A stretch of 64,000 nucleotides of DNA from Bradyrhizobium tropiciagri (GCF_018130505.1 NZ_JAFCKH010000011.1:246476-310475); one strand, 5' to 3'. Counted from the first letter of the stretch, positions 15,930 to 29,986 are shown. Numbers and translations: made by a program. The notes: generated by a model not told the origin, from the letters alone.

Positions 15930-17729
15930 ATGGAACGACGGCTCGCTGCCATTCTTTGCGCTGACATCGCCGGCTACTCCCGCATGATGGGTGTCGACGA
16001 GGCGGGCACGCATGCCTCGTTCAAGGCCCATCGCAGCGCGATTTACCCGATTATCCTCAATCACGGCGGCCGAATCGTCAAAAATACCGGCGACGGCTTC
16101 CTGCTGGAGTTTCCCAGCATCATCGGCGCCATCGAGGCCGCGGTCGCGATGCAGACGCTGATGGCTGAACGCAATGAACATCTGCCGGCCGACCGGGCCA
16201 TGCATTTCCGCATGGGCGTCCACATGGGCGACGTCATGGCCGACGAGGACGAGGTGTTCGGCGACGACGTCAACATCGCCGTCCGTCTCGAGACCGTGGC
16301 GGCGCCCGGCGGCATCGCGGTGTCGGACAAGGCCCGCACCGAGGCCGGCCGGCGGCTGGCTGTCAGCCTGGTCGATGCCGGCCCGCACCGCTTCAAGAAC
16401 ATCGCCGAGCCGATCCATGTGTGGACCTGGGCGCCGGCCGGCTCCGACGTCCAGGAGACGGCGCCGCAGGACGGGCCGCATCTGCCCGGCCAATACCGGA
16501 CCGCGATCGTCGGCGTGCTGCCGTTCGACAACCTCTCGGGAAGTGACGATGAGTATTTCGCCGACGGCCTGACCGAGGATCTGATCCACGCGCTATCGCT
16601 GCAATCCTTCTATCGCGTGCTGAGCCGCAACTCGACCTTCGCCTACAAGGGCAAGAATGTCTCGACCCGCCTGATCGCGCGCGAGATCGACGCGACCTAC
16701 CTGATCCAGGGCTCGGTGCGGCGCGCCGGCAACAAGATCCGCGTCACCGCCGAGCTGATCGCCCCCGAAAAGGGCGAGCAGCTGTGGACCGGCCGCTACG
16801 ACCGCGACATGGGCGACCTGTTCGCGATGCAGGACGAGATCACATCCAATCTGTCCGCCGCCGTCGCCCAGGAGATCTACCGCGCCGAAGCCTCCGCGCC
16901 GGCCCGCTCGCCGAACTCCGAACTGACCGCGTGGGATCGCTTCCTGAAGGGCCTGTCGCATTACTACCAGCAGACCAAGGCCGATTGCGAAGCCGCGATC
17001 GCGCTGTTCAAGGAGGCGATCGAGCTCGATCCCGCACTGTCGATCGCGCGCGCCTATCTCGCGCTGATCCAGATTCAGGCCGCGCAGTTCGGCTGGATCC
17101 CGAGCACGCGTGATCTGTGGTCATCATCGGTGGCGCTGGCCGAGAGCAGCGTCCGGCTCGACCCGCGCTCTTCGTTCGCGTTCCAGCTGCTTGCCTATCT
17201 GCACGCGATGCAGGGCCATTACGAAGCCGCGATGGATGCCATCAAGCGGGCGATCGAGCTCAACCCCTACGACATGGGTGCGCGCGGCGTGCTCGGCATC
17301 TGCCACATGGTGATCGGCGACCACCGCAGGGCGGTCGAGCTGTTCTCGACCGCGGTCCAGCGCGGCAACAGCGATCCGCGCTACCAGTGGGCGGCGCTGA
17401 ACGCGTTCAGCCATTATTTGCTCGGACAGTATGACGCATCGCTGTCATGGTCGCGCGAGGGGCTCTACCTCAACCCGAACCATCTGCAATGCCTCGCGGT
17501 CCGCGCCGCGGCGCTGGCCCAGCTCGGCCGCAAGGACGAGGCCGCGCAGGCCGCCGAGGCGCTGCTCGGCGACCATCCGGGGCTGACGGTCGAGCGGCAC
17601 TTGCGCAATTTCTACTGGAAGAACCCGGCCGATATCGCCCACTACCGCGACGGCCTCTTGAAAGCCGGCGTCCCGTTCGGCAAACTCGCTCTGGTTGCAT
17701 CGACACCGAAATTCGCCACGGACTCCTGA
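15930..17729 (+). CDS. Class III adenylate cyclase with TolB-like and TPR domains
   Basis: Predicted 599-residue cytosolic protein. Residues about 1-165 form the cyclase domain: LAAILCADIAGYSRMM with one metal aspartate and KNTGDGFLLEF with the second. Residues about 190-330 resemble a TolB/FlgO-type segment (IVGVLPFDNLSGSDDEYFADG, YLIQGSVRRAGNKIRVT, LWTGRYDRDMGDLFA). The C-terminal half has TPR repeats (AIALFKEAIELDPALS, AAMDAIKRAIELNPYDMGA). This domain order is common and expanded in Bradyrhizobium. It would make cAMP on an unknown signal read by the TPR part. The frame is open from 15906. Confidence 0.88.
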   Translation: MERRLAAILCADIAGYSRMMGVDEAGTHASFKAHRSAIYPIILNHGGRIVKNTGDGFLLEFPSIIGAIEAAVAMQTLMAERNEHLPADRAMHFRMGVHMGDVMADEDEVFGDDVNIAVRLETVAAPGGIAVSDKARTEAGRRLAVSLVDAGPHRFKNIAEPIHVWTWAPAGSDVQETAPQDGPHLPGQYRTAIVGVLPFDNLSGSDDEYFADGLTEDLIHALSLQSFYRVLSRNSTFAYKGKNVSTRLIAREIDATYLIQGSVRRAGNKIRVTAELIAPEKGEQLWTGRYDRDMGDLFAMQDEITSNLSAAVAQEIYRAEASAPARSPNSELTAWDRFLKGLSHYYQQTKADCEAAIALFKEAIELDPALSIARAYLALIQIQAAQFGWIPSTRDLWSSSVALAESSVRLDPRSSFAFQLLAYLHAMQGHYEAAMDAIKRAIELNPYDMGARGVLGICHMVIGDHRRAVELFSTAVQRGNSDPRYQWAALNAFSHYLLGQYDASLSWSREGLYLNPNHLQCLAVRAAALAQLGRKDEAAQAAEALLGDHPGLTVERHLRNFYWKNPADIAHYRDGLLKAGVPFGKLALVASTPKFATDS

Positions 17730-17789
17730 GCGAGTTCATCGCCCGGTAATGGATGCTCCCTAGGCTGAAGCTTTTCAGGACGAGATTTC

Positions 17790-18449
17790 ATGGCCGATAT
17801 TGCTGCAAGCGAGGCGCCCGCCCCGCAGGTCTCCCCCAACAATCCCTGTCCGTTCCTGCGCGCACTGGTCGCCGGAAACTATGTCGGCGGCCATATCGTG
17901 CCGCTGCCTGAACTGACCGAGACGATCGGTCGCGCCACCGGCAAGACGGGAATGGAGGGCTTCATCGCGCGGGCAAAGATCTTCATGGTCGCGCAGGGCG
18001 CCAACGGCTTCGGTCCGATCAGTCAGTTGCGCAGCCTGTTCAACGGCGCCATCCTCGACGAGTTGCGCAACGGTCCGCTCGACAAGCACGGCGCCGGCTC
18101 GCGCATCCTCGACCAGCACGCGACCGTGCACGAGGACGAGATCGCGCGCCTCGCCAGCTACGGCCGCGACTACAAGAGCCCCGACGGCGGCGTCGAGCGC
18201 GGGCTGTCGGCCTCGGAGATCAAGACCTTCATGGCGGAGAATTTCCAGCGCGCCGCCGGCGAGCATTCGACCTCGTGGACGATCCTGCACTACTACTATC
18301 GCCTGCTGATGCTCGGGGAGTGGCCGGTGCTGCTCGACATCATGGGCAAGGGCGAAGGCAAAGACCGCTATCTCAGCGTCGCCGAGGTGCGGACCCTGTT
18401 CGTCGAGCGGCGCTTTCCGGACCGGATCGTCGCGCTGCTCAACGGCTAA
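17790..18449 (+). CDS. Conserved hypothetical protein with an N-terminal PCP motif
   Basis: Predicted 219-residue soluble protein not firmly recognised. Residues 17-35 read NNPCPFLRALVAGNYVGG followed by a glycine-rich loop, reminiscent of the PCP cysteine that ligates heme in heme-thiolate peroxidases. A later acidic stretch (HATVHEDEIARL, about 110-121) could match their acid-base region, but this is weak. The C terminus ends SVAEVRTLFVERRFPDRIVALL. It starts 60 bases after the cyclase gene and stops two bases before the convergent lipase gene stop. Alternatively the PCP is coincidental. Confidence 0.6.
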   Translation: MADIAASEAPAPQVSPNNPCPFLRALVAGNYVGGHIVPLPELTETIGRATGKTGMEGFIARAKIFMVAQGANGFGPISQLRSLFNGAILDELRNGPLDKHGAGSRILDQHATVHEDEIARLASYGRDYKSPDGGVERGLSASEIKTFMAENFQRAAGEHSTSWTILHYYYRLLMLGEWPVLLDIMGKGEGKDRYLSVAEVRTLFVERRFPDRIVALLNG

Positions 18450-18451
18450 GC

Positions 18452-19399
18452 TTACTTGAACAGCGGCGTGCCCGGCACGAAGGCATCGAACGCCGCCCAG
18501 AACTGCGAGCGGTAGCGGTCCTGCTCCTGCAGGATCTCGTGCTTGGCGCCGGCGATCACGAGATGCGAACCGGCGCGCAAATGATAAGCGAACTCCTCGA
18601 TCGCCGCCGTCGACACCACCTCGTCGTTGCTCGCCGCTAGCATCAGGATCGGCTGGCGGATGTCTGACGGATAGGACATGCCGCGGAAGGTACGCATCGC
18701 GGTGAACGCGGTGTCGGCCCAGGCGATTGTCGGCGCCGCGATGCCGAGCGTCGGATCTTCCTCCAAGATCGCGGCGTTGCGGGCGTGGCGCACCGGATCG
18801 CTGGTCACAGGATTGCCAATGAAGGGCGCGGTCCCGACCAACACGTCAGTGCCGCCGGGAATATAGCGGCCGCCCCATCCGGCGAAGCGCATGATCCGCA
18901 GCAGCGTGGTCGGCAACAGCGACACGCGGCCGCGCGGCAGGTCGATCATCGGCGCCGACAGCACCATGCGATCGAACCAGCGCTTGCCGGCATGCGCGAT
19001 CCGCAGCAGCACCGCGCCGCCCATCGAATGCGCCAGCGCGAAATAGGGCGGCGGACAATCCGGCAGCACCACCTGCTGCACGAAGGTCTCGACGTCGATC
19101 TCGTAGTCGGCGAAGTCGCGCACATAGCCCTTGCGCGGATCGCGCAGCCGCCGCGACGAGTGGCCCTGCCCGCGCCAGTCGATCATCGCCACCGCAAAGC
19201 CGCGGTCGCGCAGATCGCGAACGGTCTCGAAGTATTTCTCGATCATCTCGCCGCGCCCGGCGAACACGCAGACGGTGCCCTTGCGGCCTGGCGGCGGCGC
19301 CCAGCGCGCAAAGCGCAGCTCGACGCCGTCGGGCGTCTTGATGGTGCCGCTGACGACGTCCTCCGGAACCGGATTGGCGGGAATCGAGACGAGCGTCAT
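18452..19399 (-). CDS. Alpha/beta-hydrolase, lysophospholipase (PldB/monoacylglycerol lipase type)
   Basis: Predicted 315-residue serine hydrolase. VFAGRGEMIEKYFETVRDL and MIDWRGQGHSSR form the oxyanion region, FALAHSMGGAVLL holds the nucleophile serine (about 144), and GAKHEILQE the catalytic histidine. These fit COG2267 lysophospholipases and monoacylglycerol lipases acting on membrane lipid breakdown products. No signal peptide is seen, so it is cytosolic or membrane-associated. Divergent from the hsp20 gene; convergent with the PCP-motif gene. Confidence 0.83.
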   Translation of the reverse strand: MTLVSIPANPVPEDVVSGTIKTPDGVELRFARWAPPPGRKGTVCVFAGRGEMIEKYFETVRDLRDRGFAVAMIDWRGQGHSSRRLRDPRKGYVRDFADYEIDVETFVQQVVLPDCPPPYFALAHSMGGAVLLRIAHAGKRWFDRMVLSAPMIDLPRGRVSLLPTTLLRIMRFAGWGGRYIPGGTDVLVGTAPFIGNPVTSDPVRHARNAAILEEDPTLGIAAPTIAWADTAFTAMRTFRGMSYPSDIRQPILMLAASNDEVVSTAAIEEFAYHLRAGSHLVIAGAKHEILQEQDRYRSQFWAAFDAFVPGTPLFK

Positions 19400-19471
19400 G
19401 CGGGGAACCGGCTGGGTGGGACGGGACGATAATCAAGAGGGTGGTTGGCAAAAGCTGCGCGATTTCCGCCT

Positions 19472-19499
19472 CTTGAACGCGACATCGTCCCTCCCATAT
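19472..19499 (+). promoter_or_regulatory. Sigma-32 (RpoH) promoter of hsp20
   Basis: CTTGAAC at 19472-19478, a 13-base spacer, and TCCCATAT at 19492-19499 match the heat-shock sigma consensus (CTTGAA and CCCCATNT in E. coli). The expected start is near 19506, giving a leader of about 110 bases before the hsp20 start. Confidence 0.65.
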
Positions 19500-19506
19500 C
19501 ACCTCG

Positions 19507-19616
19507 GTGCAGGCCGCTACCAGTGTTTCGGAACCGGAACATCAGGCTGCACACATCTAAGCCCGGCCCGATGGCGGGCGGGTAACTGAAACAGTCGCTC
19601 ACTGGAGGACTATCCT
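19507..19616 (+). promoter_or_regulatory. Putative ROSE RNA thermometer in the hsp20 leader
   Basis: The leader ends with UCGCU (19595-19599), a six-base loop CACUGG, and AGGA (19606-19609) of the ribosome binding site, flanked by AG and CU that extend the stem. UYGCU facing AGGA is the conserved thermosensing element of ROSE hairpins, first described for Bradyrhizobium small heat shock genes. An upstream GC hairpin (GCCCG/CGGGC, 19561-19579) fits the multi-hairpin ROSE layout. Confidence 0.65.
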
Positions 19617-20090
19617 ATGCGTAGCTACGATCTCACGCCCTTCTACCGTTCCACCGTCGGCTTCGACCGCCTCTTCAGCCTGCTCGACCAGGTGACCTCG
19701 GACGGCAGCCCCGGCTATCCCCCCTACAACATCGAGCGCACCGGCGAGAATGCTTACCGGATCAGCGTTGCGGTCTCCGGCTTCTCGCAGCCCGAGCTTT
19801 CGATCGTCGCGAAGGAGAACACGCTGACGATCAAGGGCGAGAAAGGTGCCAACGAGAACTCCGGCGGCCAGTCCGAGGTGCTCTATCGCGGCATCGCCTC
19901 GCGCGCCTTCGAACGCGTCTTCCAGCTTGCCGACTTCGTACAGGTGAAGAACGCCTCGCTCGAGAACGGCCTGCTCCACGTCGATCTCGTCCGCGAGATC
20001 CCCGAGGCCAAGAAGCCCCGCAGCATTCCGATTAGCGGCGGCGAGAAGGCCCCGCAGGTCGTCGACGGCTCGGCCAAGGTCGCGGCCTAA
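19617..20090 (+). CDS. Small heat shock protein, Hsp20 class A
   Basis: Predicted 157-residue chaperone. It starts MRSYDLTPFYRSTVGFDRLF, as in the IbpA-like class A small heat shock proteins of Bradyrhizobium, then an alpha-crystallin domain (about 38-130) with NAYRISVAVSGF and ENGLLHVDLVREIPE, and a C-terminal tail with the IPI anchor (RSIPISG). Small heat shock proteins hold unfolding proteins in oligomers. GGAGG sits eight bases before the ATG and is predicted to be masked by the ROSE hairpin. A sigma-32 promoter is upstream and a strong terminator follows. Confidence 0.92.
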   Translation: MRSYDLTPFYRSTVGFDRLFSLLDQVTSDGSPGYPPYNIERTGENAYRISVAVSGFSQPELSIVAKENTLTIKGEKGANENSGGQSEVLYRGIASRAFERVFQLADFVQVKNASLENGLLHVDLVREIPEAKKPRSIPISGGEKAPQVVDGSAKVAA

Positions 20091-20128
20091 GCAAGGCCAG
20101 CGTCAGCAGATATTGGCTGCACGCGAAA

Positions 20129-20156
20129 ACGCCCCGGGAAACCGGGGCGTTTTTTG
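20129..20156 (+). terminator. Intrinsic terminator of hsp20
   Basis: Arms AACGCCCCGG and CCGGGGCGTT around a short loop, followed by TTTTTT. It lies 38 bases after the hsp20 stop. Confidence 0.85.
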
Positions 20157-20169
20157 TTGGTGGCGGCTC

Positions 20170-20256
20170 GTAGCCCGGATGAAGCGAAGCGCAATCCGGG
20201 GCCGCTGTATCGGCGGAAAAGCCTTCCCGGATTGCGCTGCGCTCCATCCGGGCTAC
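20170..20256. repeat. Palindromic intergenic repeat, family C
   Basis: An 87-bp inverted repeat with arms starting GTAGCCCGGATG and containing GCGCAATCCGG. The same family occurs at 54343-54428. Confidence 0.8.
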
Positions 20257-20271
20257 GCAGCTGTTTCCGGG

Positions 20272-21048
20272 TTACTCCAGCCCCTGCACCTTCGGCATCT
20301 CCTGCGTCGGCAGGATCGCGGGCGCTGCCGGCGCCGGCGGGGCCGCCTTGCCGACGGTGGGCGCCTCGGCCACCGGAGCGGCTTGCGCTGTCGCCTGGGC
20401 GGCCTCGGCCGACTTCGGCGCGCCGGCGACCGCTTGCTGGGCCGGCGCGGGCGCTGTCGCCTGAGCCGCCGCAGCGGCTGCCGGCGCCGCGGCTTGGGCG
20501 GAAGCCGGAGCCTCGGCGGGCCTGGCTGCCGAGATCGGGTTGCGCTTGGGCACCGGCACGGTGCGCTTGGCGACGTGCGGGATCGGGGCCGGCGGCCGCG
20601 GCACCCGGGCCTGGATCGCCGGCGGTATGGCCCCGGCCGGCCCATAGGCCGCGGTCGGCTCGTCGTCGAAATTGTCGCCCATCGCATAGGCCGGGACGAA
20701 GCGGAGGACGCGGCCGTCCCTGGCGTCGATCACCAGCCGGCCGTCGTCGCCGCCGCGGTCGATCACCGAGATCGTGTAGACGAAGCCGTGCTGACGGGGC
20801 GCGCCGAGCGGCAGATAGCCGTTCTCGCGCAGCACGGTGTAGACCTCGACCGGCGGCAGCAGGCTCGGCAGGCGGCCATAGCGCGGCGGCGGCGGAACCT
20901 CGGGCATCGCCGCATAGGGCCCGTCGATGTCGGAGACCCTGACCAGCAACGGGCTGCCGATCCGGGCAGGCGCGATCAGCTGCGCCTGCGCCGCGGCCGC
21001 GCTGAGCCCGAGGGCCGCAGCCGCAACCCAACCTGTGAACAACTTCAT
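20272..21048 (-). CDS. Periplasmic Ala/Pro-rich hypothetical protein
   Basis: Predicted 258-residue exported protein. Signal peptide about 1-22 (MKLFTGWVAAAALGLSAAAA). The middle (about 62-125) is a compact domain: EVYTVLRENGYLPLGAPRQ and GRLVIDARDGRVLRFVP, which resembles PepSY-like or similar small periplasmic folds. Residues 130-258 are low-complexity Ala/Pro/Gln, likely a flexible spacer across the periplasm. No enzyme motif seen. It precedes gltB in the opposite direction and nothing ties the two together. Confidence 0.7.
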   Translation of the reverse strand: MKLFTGWVAAAALGLSAAAAQAQLIAPARIGSPLLVRVSDIDGPYAAMPEVPPPPRYGRLPSLLPPVEVYTVLRENGYLPLGAPRQHGFVYTISVIDRGGDDGRLVIDARDGRVLRFVPAYAMGDNFDDEPTAAYGPAGAIPPAIQARVPRPPAPIPHVAKRTVPVPKRNPISAARPAEAPASAQAAAPAAAAAAQATAPAPAQQAVAGAPKSAEAAQATAQAAPVAEAPTVGKAAPPAPAAPAILPTQEMPKVQGLE

Positions 21049-21516
21049 CGCCGTACTCCTGTCTGCCCCGTCCGGGAGCGTTTCCGCTCTCTTGCCGGCT
21101 TGCCTTGAGGCAAAATTTCATTTTGAAATCCGGCAGTCCTTGGCCGGTCCTTGGGCCAGATCGGGGCGCGTTTGCTTCAAATCAGGGGCGGCGCGGCCCG
21201 CCGAAGTCGCTCGTTTCGAGCATGCGAGCGGGGACTTTCGCGTGCTTGTGTGTTAGACAAAAATTTGGCAAGGTCGGAGTTAGGACAGCAACGCTGTCTC
21301 AATTTCGGGGCCATCCCGGCATAGGGATTGCAACGAAACTCGGCGCCCCGGGCTCCGAGAATGCTGCAGGCAGGGCTGTTCCACAGGGACGTTGAACGCC
21401 CGTCGTCTGAATTAAGGAAAATGCGGCTCGCGGCGGACGAGCGGTGGCCCCGGTGGGTGCCGCAACGCCCAAGGTGCGCCAACACAGTGAGGCCCCTTAC
21501 CGAAGGGAGAGGACAC
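21049..21516. other. Intergenic region upstream of gltB
   Basis: A 468-base region between divergent genes with no credible gene. It holds a 15-bp palindrome ATTTCA-TTT-TGAAAT at 21115-21129, close to the start of the periplasmic protein gene, and must contain the gltB promoter, which I cannot place. The open frame from 21328 into gltB has non-coding character. Confidence 0.4.
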
Positions 21517-26271
<4,755 letters not shown>

Positions 26272-26282
26272 CTATCACCGCG

Positions 26283-26379
26283 CGTCATTCCGGGGGCGAT
26301 GCGCCAGCATCGAACCCGGAATCTCGCGACACACCTCCAGATTCCGGGTCTGCGCCTTTCGGCGCATCCCGGAATGACG
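26283..26379. repeat. Palindromic repeat between gltB and gltD, family D
   Basis: A 97-bp inverted repeat: CGTCATTCCGGGGGCGATG at one end and CGCATCCCGGAATGACG at the other, with an inner pair around AACCCGGAATC/GATTCCGGGT. It lies inside the glt operon and would fold into a strong hairpin in the shared transcript, possibly setting the gltB:gltD ratio. Confidence 0.8.
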
Positions 26380-26417
26380 AACACGACGAACACATGATGC
26401 AGGGGCATCGGGTTTAA

Positions 26418-27875
26418 ATGGGCAAGATCACAGGTTTCCTCGAGATCGACCGCAACGAGCGCAAGTACGAGCCGGTCGCAGAGCGTCTGAAGAACTTCAA
26501 CGAGTTCGTGATTCCGCTGAGCGAGAAGGACGCCCGCGACCAGGCGGCGCGCTGCATGAACTGCGGCATCCCCTATTGCCACGGCACCGGCTCGGCTGAG
26601 CCGGGCACGCCGGGCTGCCCGGTCAACAACCAGATCCCCGACTTCAACGACCTCGTCTACCAGGACAATTGGGAAGAGGCCGCGCGCAACCTGCACTCGA
26701 CCAACAATTTCCCGGAGTTCACCGGGCGGATCTGCCCGGCGCCGTGCGAGGCGTCCTGTACGCTCAACATCGACGACAACCCGGTCACCATCAAGACCAT
26801 CGAATGCGCGATCGTCGACCGCGCCTGGGATGAAGGCTGGCTGAAGCCGGAGATCGCCCAGCAGAAGACCGGCAAGAAGGTCGCCGTGATCGGCTCCGGC
26901 CCCGCCGGCATGGCCTGCGCGCAGCAGCTGGCGCGCGCCGGCCACGACGTGCATCTCTACGAAAAGTACGCCAAGGCCGGCGGCCTGCTCCGCTATGGCA
27001 TCCCGGACTTCAAGATGGAGAAGGGCATCATCGACCGCCGCGTGGCGCAGATGGAAGCCGAGGGCGTCACCTTCCATTACGGCCGTCCGGTCGGCGGCAG
27101 CGCCGCTGACGCGATCGATCCGCAGGAGCTGGTCAAGCAGTACGACGCCGTGGCGTTGACCGGCGGCGCAGAAGCCCCGCGCGACCTGCCGATCCCCGGC
27201 CGCGACCTCGCCGGCATCCATTTCGCGATGGATTTCCTGCCGCAGCAGAACCGCCGCGTCTCCGGCGAGCCCTCGACCGGCTCTGCCGACATCCTCGCCG
27301 AGGGCAAGCATGTCGTCGTGATCGGCGGCGGCGACACTGGTTCGGACTGCATCGGGACCTCGCTGCGTCAGGGCGCCAAGTCGGTGACCCAGCTCGAGAT
27401 CATGGCGGCACCGCCCGAGCGCGAGAACAAGGGCGTGACGTGGCCGAACTGGCCGCTGAAGATGCGCACGTCGTCGAGCCAGGCCGAAGGCGCGACCCGC
27501 GAATTCGCCGTGCTGACCCAGAAGTTCGAGGGCACAGGCGGCAAGGTCGCCAAGCTCCACTGCATCAAGGTCGACGACAAGTTCAAGCCGTTGCCCGGCA
27601 CCGAGTTCACGCTCGACGCCGAACTCGTGCTGCTGGCGATGGGCTTCGTCCACCCGGTGCACGAGGGCCTGCTCAAGACGCTCGGCGTCGAGCTCGACCA
27701 GCGCGGCAACGTCCGCGCCAATCTGCAGGACTACCAGACCTCGCAGGCCAAGGTGTTCACCGCCGGCGACATGCGTCGCGGCCAGTCGCTGGTCGTCTGG
27801 GCGATCCGCGAAGGCCGCCTCTGCGCCCGCTCGATCGACACTTTCCTGATGGGGAAGACGGACCTGCCGCGGTAA
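26418..27875 (+). CDS. gltD: Glutamate synthase small subunit
   Basis: Predicted 485-residue FAD protein that passes electrons from NADPH to GltB. The N terminus has cysteine clusters for two 4Fe-4S centres ([19 protein letters not shown]). Residues about 155-190 contain the FAD Rossmann motif [29 protein letters not shown] near 296-311 is the NADPH site; [15 protein letters not shown] near 450 completes the FAD site. The length matches the family. It forms an operon with gltB. Confidence 0.97.
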   Translation: MGKITGFLEIDRNERKYEPVAERLKNFNEFVIPLSEKDARDQAARCMNCGIPYCHGTGSAEPGTPGCPVNNQIPDFNDLVYQDNWEEAARNLHSTNNFPEFTGRICPAPCEASCTLNIDDNPVTIKTIECAIVDRAWDEGWLKPEIAQQKTGKKVAVIGSGPAGMACAQQLARAGHDVHLYEKYAKAGGLLRYGIPDFKMEKGIIDRRVAQMEAEGVTFHYGRPVGGSAADAIDPQELVKQYDAVALTGGAEAPRDLPIPGRDLAGIHFAMDFLPQQNRRVSGEPSTGSADILAEGKHVVVIGGGDTGSDCIGTSLRQGAKSVTQLEIMAAPPERENKGVTWPNWPLKMRTSSSQAEGATREFAVLTQKFEGTGGKVAKLHCIKVDDKFKPLPGTEFTLDAELVLLAMGFVHPVHEGLLKTLGVELDQRGNVRANLQDYQTSQAKVFTAGDMRRGQSLVVWAIREGRLCARSIDTFLMGKTDLPR

Positions 27876-27912
27876 GCCGCGGCGGTTGGGCCGAGCCACA
27901 TCCACACACAAC

Positions 27913-28015
27913 TGTCATCGCCCGCGAAAGCGGGCGATCCAGTATTCCAGAGACATCAGCGCTTGAGCCTAGAAGCCGCGGCGTACCGGATGCCCCGCCT
28001 TCGCGGGGCATGACA
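27913..28015. repeat. Palindromic intergenic repeat, family E
   Basis: A 103-bp inverted repeat starting TGTCATCGCCCGCG and ending GCGGGGCATGACA, with an inner segment GATCCAGTATTCCAGAG shared with the element at 51844-51948. Confidence 0.8.
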
Positions 28016-28051
28016 CCGTGAGTGCGGCGCGACGTCTACCCACTGCCTACG

Positions 28052-29797
28052 TCAGTTCTGCACCCGCACGCCCAGCATCACCACCGTCGATGCCGAGTTG
28101 TTGCCCTGCTGGTTCGAGTCCAGCCAGTCGCGGCGGATGGTGCCCTTGATCCAGAGGCTGCGGGTCATCTTGTAGATCAAATCCGTCGACACCGAGTAGA
28201 TCGTGTCGTTGCGGTTGTCGCCCTGGTACTCGAGCGTGCCGTAGGTGAACTTGCCGATCGCGGTCAGCCAGCGGCGGAAGTCGTGGTCGACCTCGAAGGT
28301 GTAGGTGCGTGACAGCACGCCCGAGGTGCCGGGCAGCGTGGTCTCGCCGATCTGGGTGTCGGAGTAGAACTTCGCCGTGGTCAAAGGCGTCGCGGTCCAG
28401 GTCAGCGAGGCCGTGGTGAGCAGTCCCTCGAGACGGTTCAGCCTGCTGTCGGCATAGTTGCGCATGGCGTAGCCGACCGAGATCTCGCCGAACAGCATCC
28501 GCGTGAACTCGAACGAAGTGCCGCCCTTGATGTAGCCGCCCGATGAATCGCGCGCGTAACCGTTGCGGTCGAGCGGGAGGTCATGCACGCGGCTGTCACC
28601 CTGCACTTCGACGAACGGCTTGACCGCGGGGTTCAGTTCATAGCTGACGCGGCCGACGCCGCCATATTGCGTGAAGTTGCGGTCGTCGTTCGACGAACTG
28701 GTGCCGTCGGTGAGCTTCGACCATTGATAGTCGGTGCGGTCGACGGTGGCGCCGGCGGAGAGCTGCAGGCGGTTGAAATTCTGGTCGATGCCGAAGGTGC
28801 CGCCCACCGTGCTGTACAGCGGATACCTGGCGAGGCCGGCCTGCACGTTCGGGCTGCCGGGATTGTCGGTCGAGATCAGCGCGCGCGCCTGCATCAACAG
28901 GCGCGTGTCCCTGGTGACGTCGAGGCGGCCGTCGATATGGCCGGTGAAGTTCGGGCGGTCGACGTCGAGCGGCGCCGACAGCGGCGTGCCGTCGGCATTC
29001 GGCGTCAGGCTGCCGCCGTAGCCGCTGAACGAGCCGCGCAGATCGGCAACGAGGGCATGGCGCTCCCAGTCCGACACCGCGAGGAATTCCGGCGCGACGA
29101 CGTAGAGCCCCCTGCCCTGCGGCGTATAGAGCCGACCCGGATTGCTGTCGTAGCCGGCCATCACTTCGACCGCGGTCTTGATCAGGAACGAGCCGGCGTA
29201 ATCGCCGACCGCGCCGAACGGATCGTCATCGAGCTTCAGCCGCCGGCGCACCGGCTGGCCGACGATCGTGCCGGCCATCGCCGCCGGCACCGGCGGCTTA
29301 TTGGCGGTCGACGACGGCGGGATCGACAGCCGCAGGTCTCCGGTGACGGTGCGCGGCGGCGCCGTGGGCACCGGCGAACCGGGCCCCGGCGGCGGCTTCG
29401 GCTTGGCCTGGCCCGGGTAGTATTTCGGCTTCACGCGCTTGCGGTTGAGCGAGTCGTAGCCCGACGTCGCGGCACCGTTGGCGGCGGGCAGCCCGTAGGT
29501 CGGGATCTGGCCGACGCGAGTGGTCGAGCCCGACGTCGAGGTTGACGTCGACGAGCTCCGGTCGCGACCGGGATCGGGCAGCTTCAGAGCATTGAGGGGA
29601 TCCAGCGCCTCGGCCGCGGTCCGGCGCAGCGGCGAATCCGGGGTCACCAGCTGGCTCTGGCGGGTCGGGCTGAACAGATCGGGCGTTACGGTCTGCGCCG
29701 CGGCGAGCCCTGAGGATGCGGTCAGCACAAGGCATGGCAAAGCAACGCGAACGAGGCATTCGCGCCCGTTTCGGCCCCTTGCTGGCCTCCGCACCAC
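28052..29797 (-). CDS. Outer-membrane beta-barrel protein (BBP2-like)
   Basis: Predicted 581-residue exported protein. An Arg-rich n-region leads into a signal peptide ending about residue 35 (LTASSGLAAA). Residues 70-180 are low-complexity, Ser/Thr then Pro rich (KPKPPPGPGSP). From about 195 to the end it is a repeated beta pattern with aromatic belts, like putative beta-barrel porin 2 proteins; it ends VVMLGVRVQN. The GTG at 29797 is chosen because GGAG lies ten bases upstream; an ATG nearby is out of frame. Divergent from kdsD. Probable surface or polysaccharide-related porin, not proven. Confidence 0.75.
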   Translation of the reverse strand: MVRRPARGRNGRECLVRVALPCLVLTASSGLAAAQTVTPDLFSPTRQSQLVTPDSPLRRTAAEALDPLNALKLPDPGRDRSSSTSTSTSGSTTRVGQIPTYGLPAANGAATSGYDSLNRKRVKPKYYPGQAKPKPPPGPGSPVPTAPPRTVTGDLRLSIPPSSTANKPPVPAAMAGTIVGQPVRRRLKLDDDPFGAVGDYAGSFLIKTAVEVMAGYDSNPGRLYTPQGRGLYVVAPEFLAVSDWERHALVADLRGSFSGYGGSLTPNADGTPLSAPLDVDRPNFTGHIDGRLDVTRDTRLLMQARALISTDNPGSPNVQAGLARYPLYSTVGGTFGIDQNFNRLQLSAGATVDRTDYQWSKLTDGTSSSNDDRNFTQYGGVGRVSYELNPAVKPFVEVQGDSRVHDLPLDRNGYARDSSGGYIKGGTSFEFTRMLFGEISVGYAMRNYADSRLNRLEGLLTTASLTWTATPLTTAKFYSDTQIGETTLPGTSGVLSRTYTFEVDHDFRRWLTAIGKFTYGTLEYQGDNRNDTIYSVSTDLIYKMTRSLWIKGTIRRDWLDSNQQGNNSASTVVMLGVRVQN

Positions 29798-29986
29798 GAT
29801 GGAAATACTCCAACGAATTCATGCACTTCACGAACGCACGCCACCGGGCGGTGGAAAACGTCGTTAATGGAGTTAAAACAATTATGGTTAATGAGCCGTT
29901 GAGGCCGGCGAACCGCGCGTCGCATCGCGGAATAGACCGTGCTAAGGGAGACGCCCGGGTGCAAAACCCTCCCCCTGGAATCCCAT

